Shown here: positions 55,290-64,000 of the stretch, piece after piece
Numbering within the stretch: the stretch's first letter is position 1
Layout: the number at the start of each line of letters is the position of its first letter
Source: Athripsodes cinereus
Taxonomy: Eukaryota > Arthropoda > Insecta > Trichoptera > Leptoceridae
Length of the DNA: 64,000 nucleotides
Direction of reading: 5' to 3'
Assembly: GCA_947579605.1 (NCBI GenBank)
Contig: OX388306.1
Location: 3,782,001 to 3,846,000 of the forward strand
Translations under genes and position numbers: made by a program
Notes under the pieces: generated by a model
The model's input: the letters and a program-made list of their open reading frames with translations, nothing else
The model's database searches: none
Told to the model about the DNA's origin: nothing

Positions 55290-55480
55290 ATCACGATTGG
55301 AAAACCAATGTGACATTGAGAAATATCTAATCGGAAGAAATGAGAAAGGTGTCCCAACGCTTACATATTGGCTTTAGACTGACTTAAAATACCACTTTCG
55401 GTGTCCACGGACAACGTTCACCAATTTTGCTATTCTTCACGATGTAAGGTTTACTAATCCGAAAACATTAAGTGCAAACC
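55290..55480 (-). mobile_element. SINE body related to the Thr-like tRNA SINE
   Basis: Colinear with 37530-37740: ATCTAATCGGAAGAA, GAGAAAGGTGTCCCAACGC and TTTCGGTGTCCACGGACAAC. Confidence 0.6.
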
Positions 55481-55600
55481 ATAAAAGAAACGATCTTTTA
55501 AGATCTCACATTTCAAATGGATCTAAATCTCCTATCTAAATAACGCCGTAAAAATTAGGTTAAAACTTAATCAACTGCTAGTTTAACTAGTCAGCAAATA

Positions 55601-55854
55601 ATTTTTAAAATGAAACACGATATAATTATTCCACTATTGACTATAATTATTTTTGTGAGCCGGCTTTCAAGAGCTTCCGCTCATATGGTCAGGCACTTTT
55701 ACTTTTGTCTAACGATAAGAGCGGAAGCTCTTGAAAGCTGGCTCGCAAGGATAAATAAAATCAATAGTGGAATAACTATATACAGTGTTTCATTTTAAAA
55801 ATTATTAATATGAACTTCCACCAAGAACCGTCGGTCAATAAACTAAATTACATC
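55601..55854 (+). mobile_element. Palindromic hammerhead-family insertion G
   Basis: Flanked by AGTCAGCAAATA and AGTCAACAAATA (55589-55600, 55855-55866; one mismatch). Arms of about 95 bp from ATTTTTAAAATGAAACAC and its complement. The tail starts ATGAACTTCCACCAAGAACC at 55810. Each arm holds a hammerhead-like motif; helix III is AGCCGGCT in one arm and AGCTGGCT in the other. Confidence 0.85.
55705..55748 (+). ncRNA. Hammerhead-like motif, slightly mutated core
   Basis: Helix I TTGT/GCAA, core CTAACGAT, helix II AAGAGC/GCTCTT with loop GGAA, GAAA, helix III AGCTGGCT, then C. The opposite arm has CTGACCAT. The shared ancestor of the two would be CTGACGAT, which fits the hammerhead consensus where position 7 is free. 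Confidence 0.7.
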
Positions 55855-55878
55855 AGTCAACAAATACTGTTTAGAGTA

Positions 55879-56093
55879 ACTCTAAGGTTTGTACATTCAC
55901 ATAATGATGATATTATAGCTTTAAATAACACAGTTTACTTTTCATATCGATTTATTCAAATCTCGAGCGCTTTCGTCAATGTTAATAATTGAGTTCTCTT
56001 GAAAATGTCAATTTATTAACATTGACGAAAGCGCTCGAGATTTGAATAAATCGAAGTGAAAAGTAAACTGTGTGTTATTTAAAGTATAATATC
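55879..56093 (-). mobile_element. Palindromic hammerhead-family insertion H
   Basis: Flanked by a 13-bp exact duplication ACTGTTTAGAGTA (55866-55878, 56094-56106), so it sits directly beside insertion G. The arms share TTATTCAAATCTCGAGCGCT. The tail is at the left end on the minus strand, shortened. Same subfamily as 61872-62047. Confidence 0.9.
55995..56040 (+). ncRNA. Hammerhead-like fold, variant core TTGAAAAT
   Basis: Helix I TCTC/GAGA, core TTGAAAAT (C3 to T and G8 to A against consensus), helix II GTCAAT/ATTGAC, GAAA, palindromic helix III AGCGCT, then C. The helices are perfect while the core is altered. Confidence 0.62.
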
Positions 56094-56144
56094 ACTGTTT
56101 AGAGTATTTACTAATTTGTAAAATAATTAAACGCACATCTTATA

Positions 56145-56240
56145 ACGCAGCTTTCCTTGCGGGGTAGAAAAAAGAATCTAAATTCTACCCACATACTCTC
56201 GTCATTGAAATATTTCATGCATGCTCTCCTGTTTCTTGTA
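56145..56240 (-). mobile_element. LINE 3'-end fragment, degenerate
   Basis: Resembles the end of the copy at 31465-31600 (CTTTCCTTGCGGGGTAG, GCATGCTCTCCTGTT). Confidence 0.45.
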
Positions 56241-56959
56241 CGTATCTATACAAAAAATTGAGGTATTCCACCTGCATATTCACTTGGTATTCACGTTAAA
56301 TCAATATGAATTATCAATATTATTTTTAAACACTCGTCGATCCATTTTTCATACATATTTACTTATCTGTGATTACATACAGATATGAATACAGAAATTC
56401 AAGCGGAATACAGAAGAGTTAATACGATAAAAATCAACCTCTATCCTCGGGAATATCTGTGTTAAAAATTCAATCTATCTGAACCAATCTTATAACTTAG
56501 TTTAAAATTTTATAATAAGGCAGATCGCAAAATAATTCAGCAATTTCAAGGGATTATATCTGAACAATATTCATTCCACTTTCCACATTTGTTAGATAAA
56601 AAAATAACTCTTCTCTTTTCCAAAATTTTGTTTGTACTTTCTTTAAAAGAGTTTGTTCATTAATTAAACAATTGATTATCATAAGGATTTAAATGCACAT
56701 CTGTGAAGAAACAAAACTTTTAAAAATATCGTATAATTATATAGAAATGTGCTATTTTTAAACATTTCAATGTTCTAAGATTGATGAGGATTAGCAGTGC
56801 AACATTAATTGCAGTTTGATTTCTTAGGAAAAACTTTTTTTATTATTAATTTTTATCACAAACAACTGTCTTGGACACATGTAGATTTAAGGATATTTTA
56901 ACACATTTCTCCAGCTATTCTGTAAAAATTGAATCACCAAATAAATTGATTTCCCTTAT
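56241..56959. other. Unassigned AT-rich sequence
   Basis: No feature recognised. Confidence 0.45.
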
Positions 56960-57150
56960 CAGAATTGGAACCAGGGCGTCCCTCTTTCGCAATACACCGT
57001 TCCTATGACAACGATATCAGAGTGCAAGGAATGTCGTGGACGTAGAGGTGACGCAATTGGCGCAGAGACGCTCTGAATGGAGGAGGCTGGTTTCTGCCCT
57101 GTGCTCCCGAGAGGAGCGTTGAGGGCGATGATGATGATGATGATGATAAT
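56960..57150 (+). mobile_element. LINE 3' end, (GATGAT)n-tailed family
   Basis: Plus strand from GGGCGTCCCTCTTTCGCAAT to GAGAGGAGCGTTGAGGGC and GATGATGATGATGATGAT, with a small insertion near 57040. Confidence 0.8.
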
Positions 57151-57734
57151 TGAAACTGAAAGAAAAACGGTTGTCGTGGTTTGTGTAGAAATTTTCGTAT
57201 TTTATTTTAATTTTTAAGTTATGCACATTATTTTAAAAAACAGCATTATTTTCTAAATAGAATTGTGTTTGTACTAAAACCCAAAATATAAAATTTAAAG
57301 TTATTATTAATCATAGACCTAAGATGATTTTGCGATAATGTGTTTTTTAAAGTGATCTCTCCAGTAAGGTTAATATTTCCGTGGTTGTTAGTACATAATT
57401 TCATTAGAAACATAAAACTTTAGCGTGGGTTCATTATAATATTAATGGTGTAGTTGATGTCAATATTAGATAATAACGCTGGAGTCATGTTTCGTAAGAT
57501 TGCCTTAAGGTAAACTCCCACTACACAAACTAAGCTTATCTCGGAGAAAAGGAGCTTACAGGATTTAACTGCCTGTAATTTATGTAAAATAATATTTTTT
57601 TTTTCTTTTATTTTTATCATACAATTTTGAAAAAACACGTCCTGATTTTGTGTCAGATTTGTGAACGGTTTTCTTAATCCTTTGATATTGCTATCTTTTA
57701 TAAAAAAAAATGAAAAAAGGTCGTTAAGATACTT
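57151..57734. other. Unassigned AT-rich sequence
   Basis: No feature recognised. Confidence 0.45.
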
Positions 57735-57965
57735 ACTGCTAGCCTTCTTCTCTCCACTGCTGAATATAGGCCTCTTCAAAACTTTTCCACAATTTTCGAT
57801 CTCGAGCAACTCGACACCACTGTTTTCCCATCACTTGGACAATATTGTCGACCCATCTTTTTTGGAGTCTTCCGACACTTCTTTTGTCCTCCCACGGCCT
57901 ACTTTTGTTGGTTTTGTTATATGAATGATGATGTGCAAGAAGAATAAAATAAATAATAAATAAAA
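57735..57965. mobile_element. RTE-like LINE end (minus) followed by a jockey-like tail (plus)
   Basis: 57735-57900, minus: TTCTCTCCACTGCTGAATAT and a TCGACCCATCTTTTTTGGAG block encode the RTE C-terminus. 57925-57965, plus: GATGATGTGCAAGAAGAAT with AAATAAATAA is the last 40 bp of the LINE seen at 11690-11730. Confidence 0.65.
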
Positions 57966-58014
57966 TCTCGTCTTGTTTTTCAAAACTTCAAATAGCGACT
58001 AACGACATTTTAAA

Positions 58015-58215
58015 TTGTGTCTCTCTCTCTCTCTCTCTCTACCCTCACGCAATATAGATCTAGCCTTACAAACTTCTTTCGCTTCCTCCACATTCATCCA
58101 GTTTCTCATGCATGCACGCCGACTTCTCTAACTTAACATGCGGCCTACCTTGAGGATTTGATCCACGTGATCAAGCCACGTGATTCTTGGCCGTCCGCGC
58201 TTCCTAACACAACCG
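58015..58215 (-). pseudogene. LINE 3' end just upstream of the Shaw exon
   Basis: The minus strand encodes RKRGRPRITWLDHVDQIL and RRACMRNWMNVEEAKEVCK, with a (GA)n run at its 3' end (58019-58040 reads CT). The fragment ends only about 42 bp before the exon. Confidence 0.75.
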
Positions 58216-58257
58216 CTTTCAGATTGTGTATGAAACTTTTAATTTTATTTCTTGCAG

Positions 58258-58407
58258 ATATGAGACCTACAAGGCGACCCTGAAGAAGATCCCAGCCACC
58301 AGACTGTCCCGGCTCACTGAAGCTTTGGCCAACTACGATCCTATCCTCAATGAATACTTCTTCGACAGACATCCTGGGGTCTTCGCGCAGGTGCTCAACT
58401 ATTACAG
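58258..58407 (+). CDS. Shaw: Internal exon of a Shaw (Kv3-type) voltage-gated potassium channel
   Basis: The exon lies between a strong acceptor (TTTTATTTCTTGCAG, ending 58257) and donor (GTAAGA from 58408). It starts with one base completing a codon and ends two bases into the next, with 49 full codons between. The peptide starts [19 protein letters not shown] and ends [12 protein letters not shown], the N-terminal T1 tetramerisation domain of Shaw channels, which form delayed-rectifier-type potassium channels in neuronal membranes. The RLSRLTEAL and YFFDRHPG blocks are nearly invariant across insects. Remaining exons (rest of T1, voltage sensor, pore) are not in the window, so flanking introns must be long. 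The reading frame is undisturbed. Confidence 0.96.
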
Positions 58408-59279
58408 GTAAGATTAAACCTTTACAGAGACAAGAGTTCATTTAGTTTACACACAAGATTTATATTCCCCCCTCTGAAATTTAAATTTGGTATAGAAATT
58501 TGGAATATTTCACCTTGCATTTGTTTTTGTTCAACAATTTTATAACCACCTTATATTATGTAACCCATGGGAAGTTTGCAATTTTCATATTTGTCTTCTT
58601 TTTTAAACCATGCACTTTATGCACTATTTATGATAAATCAATGTCATAGTATTTATTCATTATTTTTGAAGACTGTTTAGTATTCATATATTATTCAAAA
58701 GATGAAAACTTTCTCTGAACGTAAGAAACTCGTTTCCACCTCAAGCTTTCATAAGAAGCACTGTGCGACAAATGAAAATTTAAATCGAGGATAGACAAAT
58801 AATAAAGTATGATTAAAAGCTATCTTGTCCGGGATAACACTGAGGATAATCACTAAAGAGCCATCGATAAGTATTGTGGTATCTGGGATTGAAAATGCGG
58901 TATTTAAATTTTCTTTATTTGGTTTCCTAAAATCCCTTTACGTGGGTTTACGAAGGGCGATGTTTTAGACATTTTGTTTTATACTTTGTTTTTGTTTCCA
59001 TTCGCCCATCAGATTGGATCAGTTTGTTTTCAATAATACAATTACTCTGAGCGCACCTACACTAAAAACCTCCTCAAATTAGATTTTCTGGGAAAACGGC
59101 AAACAAAAGTTGAATTATTTATACTGTAAAGAATGTATCTACTCATGTATGTGTTTGTAGTACGAGTTGTCTCTTTAGCGATGTTTATAATTAATATATT
59201 ATGTAAGTCCCCGGAGTTGACAATGTTTCCCACCATTTTCTATAGGTTAGCAATTTCTCGTAACCTGTATCTATCCAAC
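58408..59279 (+). other. Intron downstream of the Shaw exon
   Basis: Begins with the donor GTAAGA. AT-rich, no second exon or element recognised before 59280. Confidence 0.7.
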
Positions 59280-59490
59280 CCTCCATCCATCTCATCACAA
59301 GTGGGGTATCCAGAGAACCAACTGATTGTAATAAATATTTAATAAATAATTGATAAAGTTAAGACTCCTTAGCTTCCTCTACATTCATCCAGTTTCTCGT
59401 ACATGCACGCCTATTTCTCTTACTCAACACGCGGCCGTCCATAAGAATTTGATCCACGTAATCAAGCTACGTGGATCTTGGACGTCCTTT
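59280..59490 (-). mobile_element. SINE trace followed by a LINE 3' end
   Basis: 59280-59335 resembles the end of the TAG-SINE (CATCACAAGTGGGGTATCC). 59350-59490 encodes on the minus strand the QILMDGRVLSKRNRRACTRN and LDECRGS-like end of the LINE seen at 58015-58215, starting at GGACGTCCAAGATCCACGTA. Confidence 0.6.
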
Positions 59491-59492
59491 TT

Positions 59493-59645
59493 GTAGGGCA
59501 CTCGAAAACTAGCAGTAAAGAGTGGGAAGCCAACAATTCAGCGATCCGACCTAATAATGTTTTACTTTTTTTATTGACACGGAAAGGACGATTTGCATGT
59601 CTATAATTTGCAATAACTCCGCTGGCTATTCCACTTAATGGATTT
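59493..59645 (+). mobile_element. TAG-SINE with inverted 5' part
   Basis: 59493-59533 (GGGCACTCGAAAACTAGCAG, AGAGTGGGAAGCCAA) is the SINE 5' region in minus orientation. 59534-59645 (CAATTCAGCGATCCGACC, GACACGGAAAGGACGATTTG, GGCTATTCCACTTAATGG) is the 3' region in plus orientation. Confidence 0.75.
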
Positions 59646-60489
59646 ACCATTATGGGATAACATAGCTTATTACATATTTTCTACCTTACAAACGAGGGAA
59701 TGGTGTCGTGAAAACCTCGAATAAAATAGGTTTTCTTTCTTTCTTTTTTTTCCGGCAAGGCACCCGACATCGAGTGAATTATGATAAAATAGGTCTCCTA
59801 CAAAAAAAAAAAAATGTAAAAAAAGTGTGTTTATTTTACTTATCAAGGTGTTTTCACAAGACGTTTCTTGTTACTTTGTCACAGTGACAAAGTAAGATGG
59901 ATTACAGACTAAAATTAGATCACGTCTTACATAGTTTGGTAATTTTTTACCGTCATTCTTAAACCCCTTTTTTCTGTACGTAGGTACCAATTCTTTATAA
60001 ACTTATACTGCTATATACCTAACTATATCGGATGCCTCAAAGCCTTAATGGATTACTACAAAACTTACACCATAGAATGCTGTATTATAACATTTTAACA
60101 TTACCTTATTTTTTGACGCTTAATTTAAACCAGCACTTTATTTTGTCAAAATTTATGAATAAATCTTTTTCCCACACTTAATTTGAATAATGCTGATAAG
60201 AAATAACCCTAAGACTTTATTGTAATATTGCTGAGTGAACATTTTTTCATATCTATAGTTTTCAGTAATCAAAAATAAGTTAATCGAATGTGGATTTGTC
60301 AAGAATTGACGCTCTCAGTTAACAATACAATTAGGTACTTGCGTTGCACAGATTGAGCATGCTGGTAGCAAAATTTGAACAGAAAATATTCCAATGAAAT
60401 TTTTTGACAGTGCCATCATACTAGTATCACTTACATTTTAAATTTTGAGGTATTTACGGTTAAAAGTTCTCTTTTTAGTTATTTTTTTT
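59646..60489. other. Unassigned AT-rich sequence, probably Shaw intron
   Basis: No exon or element recognised. Confidence 0.45.
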
Positions 60490-60745
60490 TTATTATTATA
60501 CCATCACGGCACATCCCACAAGTGGGGTAGCCAGCAGATCAGCTGCATGTAAGAAACATGCAAACTGTCCTCTTCGTGCCAGTATAAAATCAAGACATTC
60601 AGGATGGGTGGCAAACCTCAACGCTGAATTTAAGATGTAAAATGTCTCAATTTTTGAGAACAAAAACACCTGCCTTTTACAGGACACTCGAAAATTTACG
60701 CAGAAGAGTGGGAGACCAATTCTTTACCGGGTGCTTTAGTGATGT
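60490..60745 (-). mobile_element. Full-length TAG-SINE
   Basis: Runs from TTATTATTATACCATCACGG through CCTCTTCGTGCCAGTATAA and ACCTGCCTTTTACAGGACAC to GACCAATTCTTTACCGGGTG. It has a small insertion (GAACAAAAACACC) near 60660. Confidence 0.88.
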
Positions 60746-61858
60746 AGCAAAATGAAGGATAAATAACAAAAACAAGCTTTGTAAGTGACTATAATATTTA
60801 TTTATTTATTTATATCTATTAATTTCGACATATTTGGAAATCAGACAGTTTTACAATACACATAATAATGATAACAGATAACAATATGACATATCAAATA
60901 AGTCATAATCCAGTTAAGTAGGTTTACAATCAATTAAATACAAATTATATTACCTTTCATAAATACAGTGAGGATATTATGTTATTAGATCAGTGTACTT
61001 CACAATTAAGTACAAGTTTTTCAACAGCATTAAATGCACTAAGAACGGAAGGGAAGAAGGGCAATAAGGACAAAAGGTTAAGAAAACAAAGGAGTGAAAA
61101 CCTCTGCTTGTGCCCGACGAAACTGTATAAAGTTAAATCTAAAGACATGAGAAAAAAATTGTTGTAATTTTATTTAAGATTATTTTTCATTTTTAAAATA
61201 TTAAATTATAGATTAAAGTTAATATACGCACACTGTTTACAAGCTTCAAAAACCATCGTCTGATTCATTATTTGTGACGTAAAATTTAAGCTTTTAACGA
61301 TTCCTTGTCTTTATTTTATTTCTCAAATATCTTCATCAATAGAAAAATTAATGTTAAAATATTCATAATTTACTTATATAATTTGTGATGATTGCTGAAT
61401 ATTTATAACTCTTAATTTTCTGTAAATACAACAATTATTAAACATTATTAAGGCTGAATTATACTCACTGCCCAAATGACACTCGAGGGAAATTTAAAGT
61501 ACAACTTTATTTCTCAAACACGGTTTTGAATCTAATGATATAATGAAAGTCCATGTTTTATGAAAGATACTGCAATTATTGTTAACTTCAATCTTTATGT
61601 TTATGTTTTGAATAATATCATTATGATAATTATAATTGTTATGAGTCCATGTTAGTTTCATAATTATTTTATTGTTTTGCATAATGAATTCAGGGTTAGG
61701 AGAGCATTTTACCTTTTCATTAAAACATAGAATTAATTCTACTATAACCTTAACACCGATACAGTAGGTAGGTGAACTGGGATATTTATTACATGTAGGT
61801 ATTGGGTGTACTAACTACTCGATTTGTGAGATATATCTACATATTGGATAAGTTAATG
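60746..61858. other. Unassigned AT-rich sequence, probably Shaw intron
   Basis: The frame at 60979-61167 is basic and featureless. Confidence 0.4.
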
Positions 61859-61871
61859 AATTATTGTATTG

Positions 61872-62047
61872 ATATTATACTTTAAATAACACACAGTTTA
61901 CTTTTCACTAAGATTTATTCTAACCTCGTTAGAATAAATCTTAGAGGTTAGAATAAATCTTAGAGAAAAGTAAACTGTGTGTTATTTAAAGTATAATATC
62001 ATCATAATGAATTTTCACTCTGTGAATGTACAAACTTTAGAGTTATT
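61872..62047 (+). mobile_element. Palindromic hammerhead-family insertion I, centre deleted
   Basis: Flanked by AATTATTGTATTG (61859-61871, 62048-62060). Arms ATATTATACTTTAAATAACA and complement are shared with insertion H. The centre is a simple hairpin of TAAGATTTATTCTAACCTC and its complement, with one arm duplicated and no GAAA. The tail starts ATGAATTTTCACTCTGTGAA at 62007. Confidence 0.85.
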
Positions 62048-62060
62048 AATTATTGTATTG

Positions 62061-62319
62061 TTTTTTTTAGTAATTGTTAATGCTTTGGCTAGAAATTGGT
62101 GATTTTATTATTGTGTGATGTAGGTATGTTTTGATGTAAATGGCGCTAGCCGTTTATGTAGGAGCTTCAGAACAACATAATCTTGTAACCTAGTTGTGAG
62201 TAGTAAACTTTGATTAAGGGCTAAAGCCCGGCAACTCTCAAGTACCTTTCTGCGGGTTTGGAGGTACTTTCCTATTGTGTTCTACAAGTCTGTTAACCCA
62301 GTGGTCGCCTACGAGTCTC
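62061..62319. other. Unassigned sequence
   Basis: No feature recognised; GC content rises toward the LINE fragment that follows. Confidence 0.4.
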
Positions 62320-62545
62320 GTCAAAATATTGGTGCAGTTTTGCTTAAGGCCTTGAGGATCGGATCGTGAGACACAACTTGATCTCTTCTCTAGTTGAGAC
62401 TCTCAGCCAATAAAGATTTCATAGTAGTGGAGCAATGTGGCAGGACTTCCTCTCTTTGTAGTTAACGCTCTTGGTGGCAGCATCAAAAGCCTTCTGAAGA
62501 CGATTGAGAAGAGTTTCGAATAATAAGCATACACGTTTCTTGAGT
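62320..62545 (-). pseudogene. CR1/L2-like LINE RT fragment
   Basis: The minus strand reads LLNRLQKAFDAATKSVNYKE, CHIAPLL, then LYWLRVSTREEIKLCLTI, matching the LQ-xQN-AAR, PVL, LHWLPV-ERI-YKI pattern of CR1/L2-type reverse transcriptases. Stops interrupt it. Confidence 0.6.
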
Positions 62546-63250
62546 CTAAACAATTATATAAGCTTTATTTGGAATTCAAATTTATTCCGAAACTAGATCA
62601 TTATCACAACTAAGTACTGGTATATTGATGGAATAACTTAAATTTTATCCTGAAATTATTTTGTATATATTTCAACTTTCAGATATGCAGATCCGAAGAT
62701 CCCTTTAAGTTGAACTGCTCGTTTTGTATTCAATGATGATAGCATTATCGTAATCTCAAAAACCTTTTGTAGTAGCCAGCATTATTTCTTCATTTAATAA
62801 TATTCCAAATTTTAAGGCGGCTTATCAGTTGCCGCAGGTATTATTGATATTACAACGGAGCAATTCAAAAAGTCTCTATTTTCTTACGCAAAATAATCTG
62901 CGTTAGTCTGAGAAATTGGAAATATTCTAGAAACAGACCTTGAGAATGGATCAGGCAAAACATTCTATGGTTTTAGTTAGTACCTAAATGCTGTCTGTAT
63001 AATGTTAGTTGTACCTAGCATAAAAGGTACAATTGCGAAGAAAATTCAATTTCAAAAGGTCTCCGTTCGATTGTCAAGGGGTTACCCAGAGATACATATC
63101 TTTCACGACTGAAATATTTAAATACCAAAGTTTTCCGAGCTGAATTACATATCTACGAAGTTTTGTCGATTTTTTCAAATCTATATATTGCCTAGTTGAA
63201 TGTTTAGCTTCGACAAAATGTATCTCTTTGATATTGACACTAGTATATTT
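62546..63250. other. Unassigned sequence
   Basis: No feature recognised. Confidence 0.4.
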
Positions 63251-63253
63251 GTT

Positions 63254-64000
63254 TAAGGGAACTAATTATTTGTTCGACTATTAATCCATTCGTTCAGCAA
63301 GAAAAAATCAGCATTTAAGTCATTTGCACAGCAAACAATGTTTTCATCGGCAATAAATAAAAAATAAGCGCAACACTTGTTTTACAAACAAACTTGTTTA
63401 TATCGGCAAATTAACAAATTTTAACGGCTTAATAAATACTCGCACAACAAAATAATTAATTGACCAGCAGAATTGTTATTTGAGCAGCAGAATTATTATT
63501 TGACCGGCAGAAAATATTAGATAAACAATATTTTTCACACACCGATCTACCTTCGGATCCACATGAAGTTTTTGTAATTTTTTACCAAATTGATGGTGAC
63601 TACGAAAATAATGCCAGTTTCCGATTTGCTATATTAACGAAATATCTAACTGAAATGTCGGAAAACGCTAGTGTCGTTCATTCAGATGCTACAATATAAA
63701 ATCACATAAAAAGATGATACATACAAAGATTTATTATTTGAACAAGATTAAAAATTTAGCTTTCACAAATTTAATTAAAATTAGCTCACGGTTTGCTGCT
63801 CAATTATTTATTTTGCTGGACAAATAATCATTATGCCGGTCAAATAATAATTTTGCCAGTCGATTAAATTTAGAGTTTTACAATATCATATTATTTGCAA
63901 TAGAAATATAATATTCTCGCTGGACATAAGTAGCATATCAACATGATATACATATTTGTCGGCAGAATACATTTTTCTGCTGAACATAACATCAATATTA
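63254..64000. repeat. Field of short dispersed motifs around GACCGGCAGAATTATTATTTG
   Basis: Variants of the phrase TTGACCGGCAGAAT with ATTATT occur repeatedly at about 63290-63520 in one orientation and 63785-63870 in the other (TTTTGCTGGACAAATAATCA, TATGCCGGTCAAATAATAA), and again near 63915-63990. The opposed orientations suggest the two subterminal regions of a transposon that continues past the window edge. Confidence 0.55.

Noticed and set aside
58226..58257. Open frame continuing upstream of the Shaw exon ([11 protein letters not shown])
   Set aside because: It reads through a clear polypyrimidine tract and splice acceptor; the match to Shaw begins at 58258.
61000..61170. Lysine-rich open frame near the Shaw gene
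   Set aside because: No similarity to channel domains and no splice signals that would join it to the exon.

Overview
This is an AT-rich, repeat-dense stretch of an arthropod nuclear genome, almost certainly insect. The evidence is one spliced exon of a Shaw/Kv3-type potassium channel whose residues match insect Shaw very closely, plus a BEL/Pao LTR retrotransposon, RTE, jockey and CR1-like LINEs, hAT elements, a Helitron and tRNA-derived SINEs. Frequent strings such as TAGGTACCTAC recall lepidopteran genomes, but I cannot fix the order. There is no bacterial-style gene content.

Layout. 0-8 kb: decayed LINE 3' ends, a palindromic short-repeat array split by a LINE, a candidate last exon of an unknown host gene (3147-3256, minus), and a nearly complete RTE retrotransposon with both target duplications (4741-8060). 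8-23 kb: two short hAT elements, LINE and SINE fragments, and most of a family of palindromic insertions. 23.6-29.9 kb: a recently active, rearranged BEL/Pao element. 30-46 kb: LINE, SINE and MITE debris, a 143-bp tandem duplication running into a tRNA-derived SINE, and a 1.4-kb DNA transposon with TA target sites. 46.2-48.4 kb: a hAT relic nested in a SINE, both target duplications readable. 48-58 kb: Helitron, LINE relics, more palindromes. 58258-58407: the Shaw exon, with the adjoining plus-strand sequence presumably its introns. 59-64 kb: more SINEs and LINEs and an unusual short-motif repeat field.

The main discovery candidate is a family of about 13 small (100-275 bp) foldback insertions. 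They carry hammerhead-ribozyme cores inside near-palindromic arms, share a tail of about 40 nt (ATG, then a TTACA-like block, then AGTTAATGCC), and most have 9-16-bp target duplications. Two copies (13602-13641 and 13997-14039, minus strand) carry CUGAUGA and GAAA with helices I, II and III all pairing. Helix III is a short self-complementary sequence that differs between copies yet stays palindromic (AGGCCU, ACCGGU, AUCGAU, AGCCGGCU, AGCGCU, AACGUU, AGACGUCU), always bounded by A and U and nearly always followed by C. That is strong covariation evidence for hammerheads that pair as dimers. Hammerheads are known in Penelope-like retroelements and small animal retrozymes, so these are probably non-autonomous relatives. 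The inverted arrangement, the fixed tail and a subfamily with a changed core look under-described.

The genes here do not form a pathway: apart from the Shaw exon and the candidate last exon, what can be recognised is transposable-element sequence in successive nested layers.
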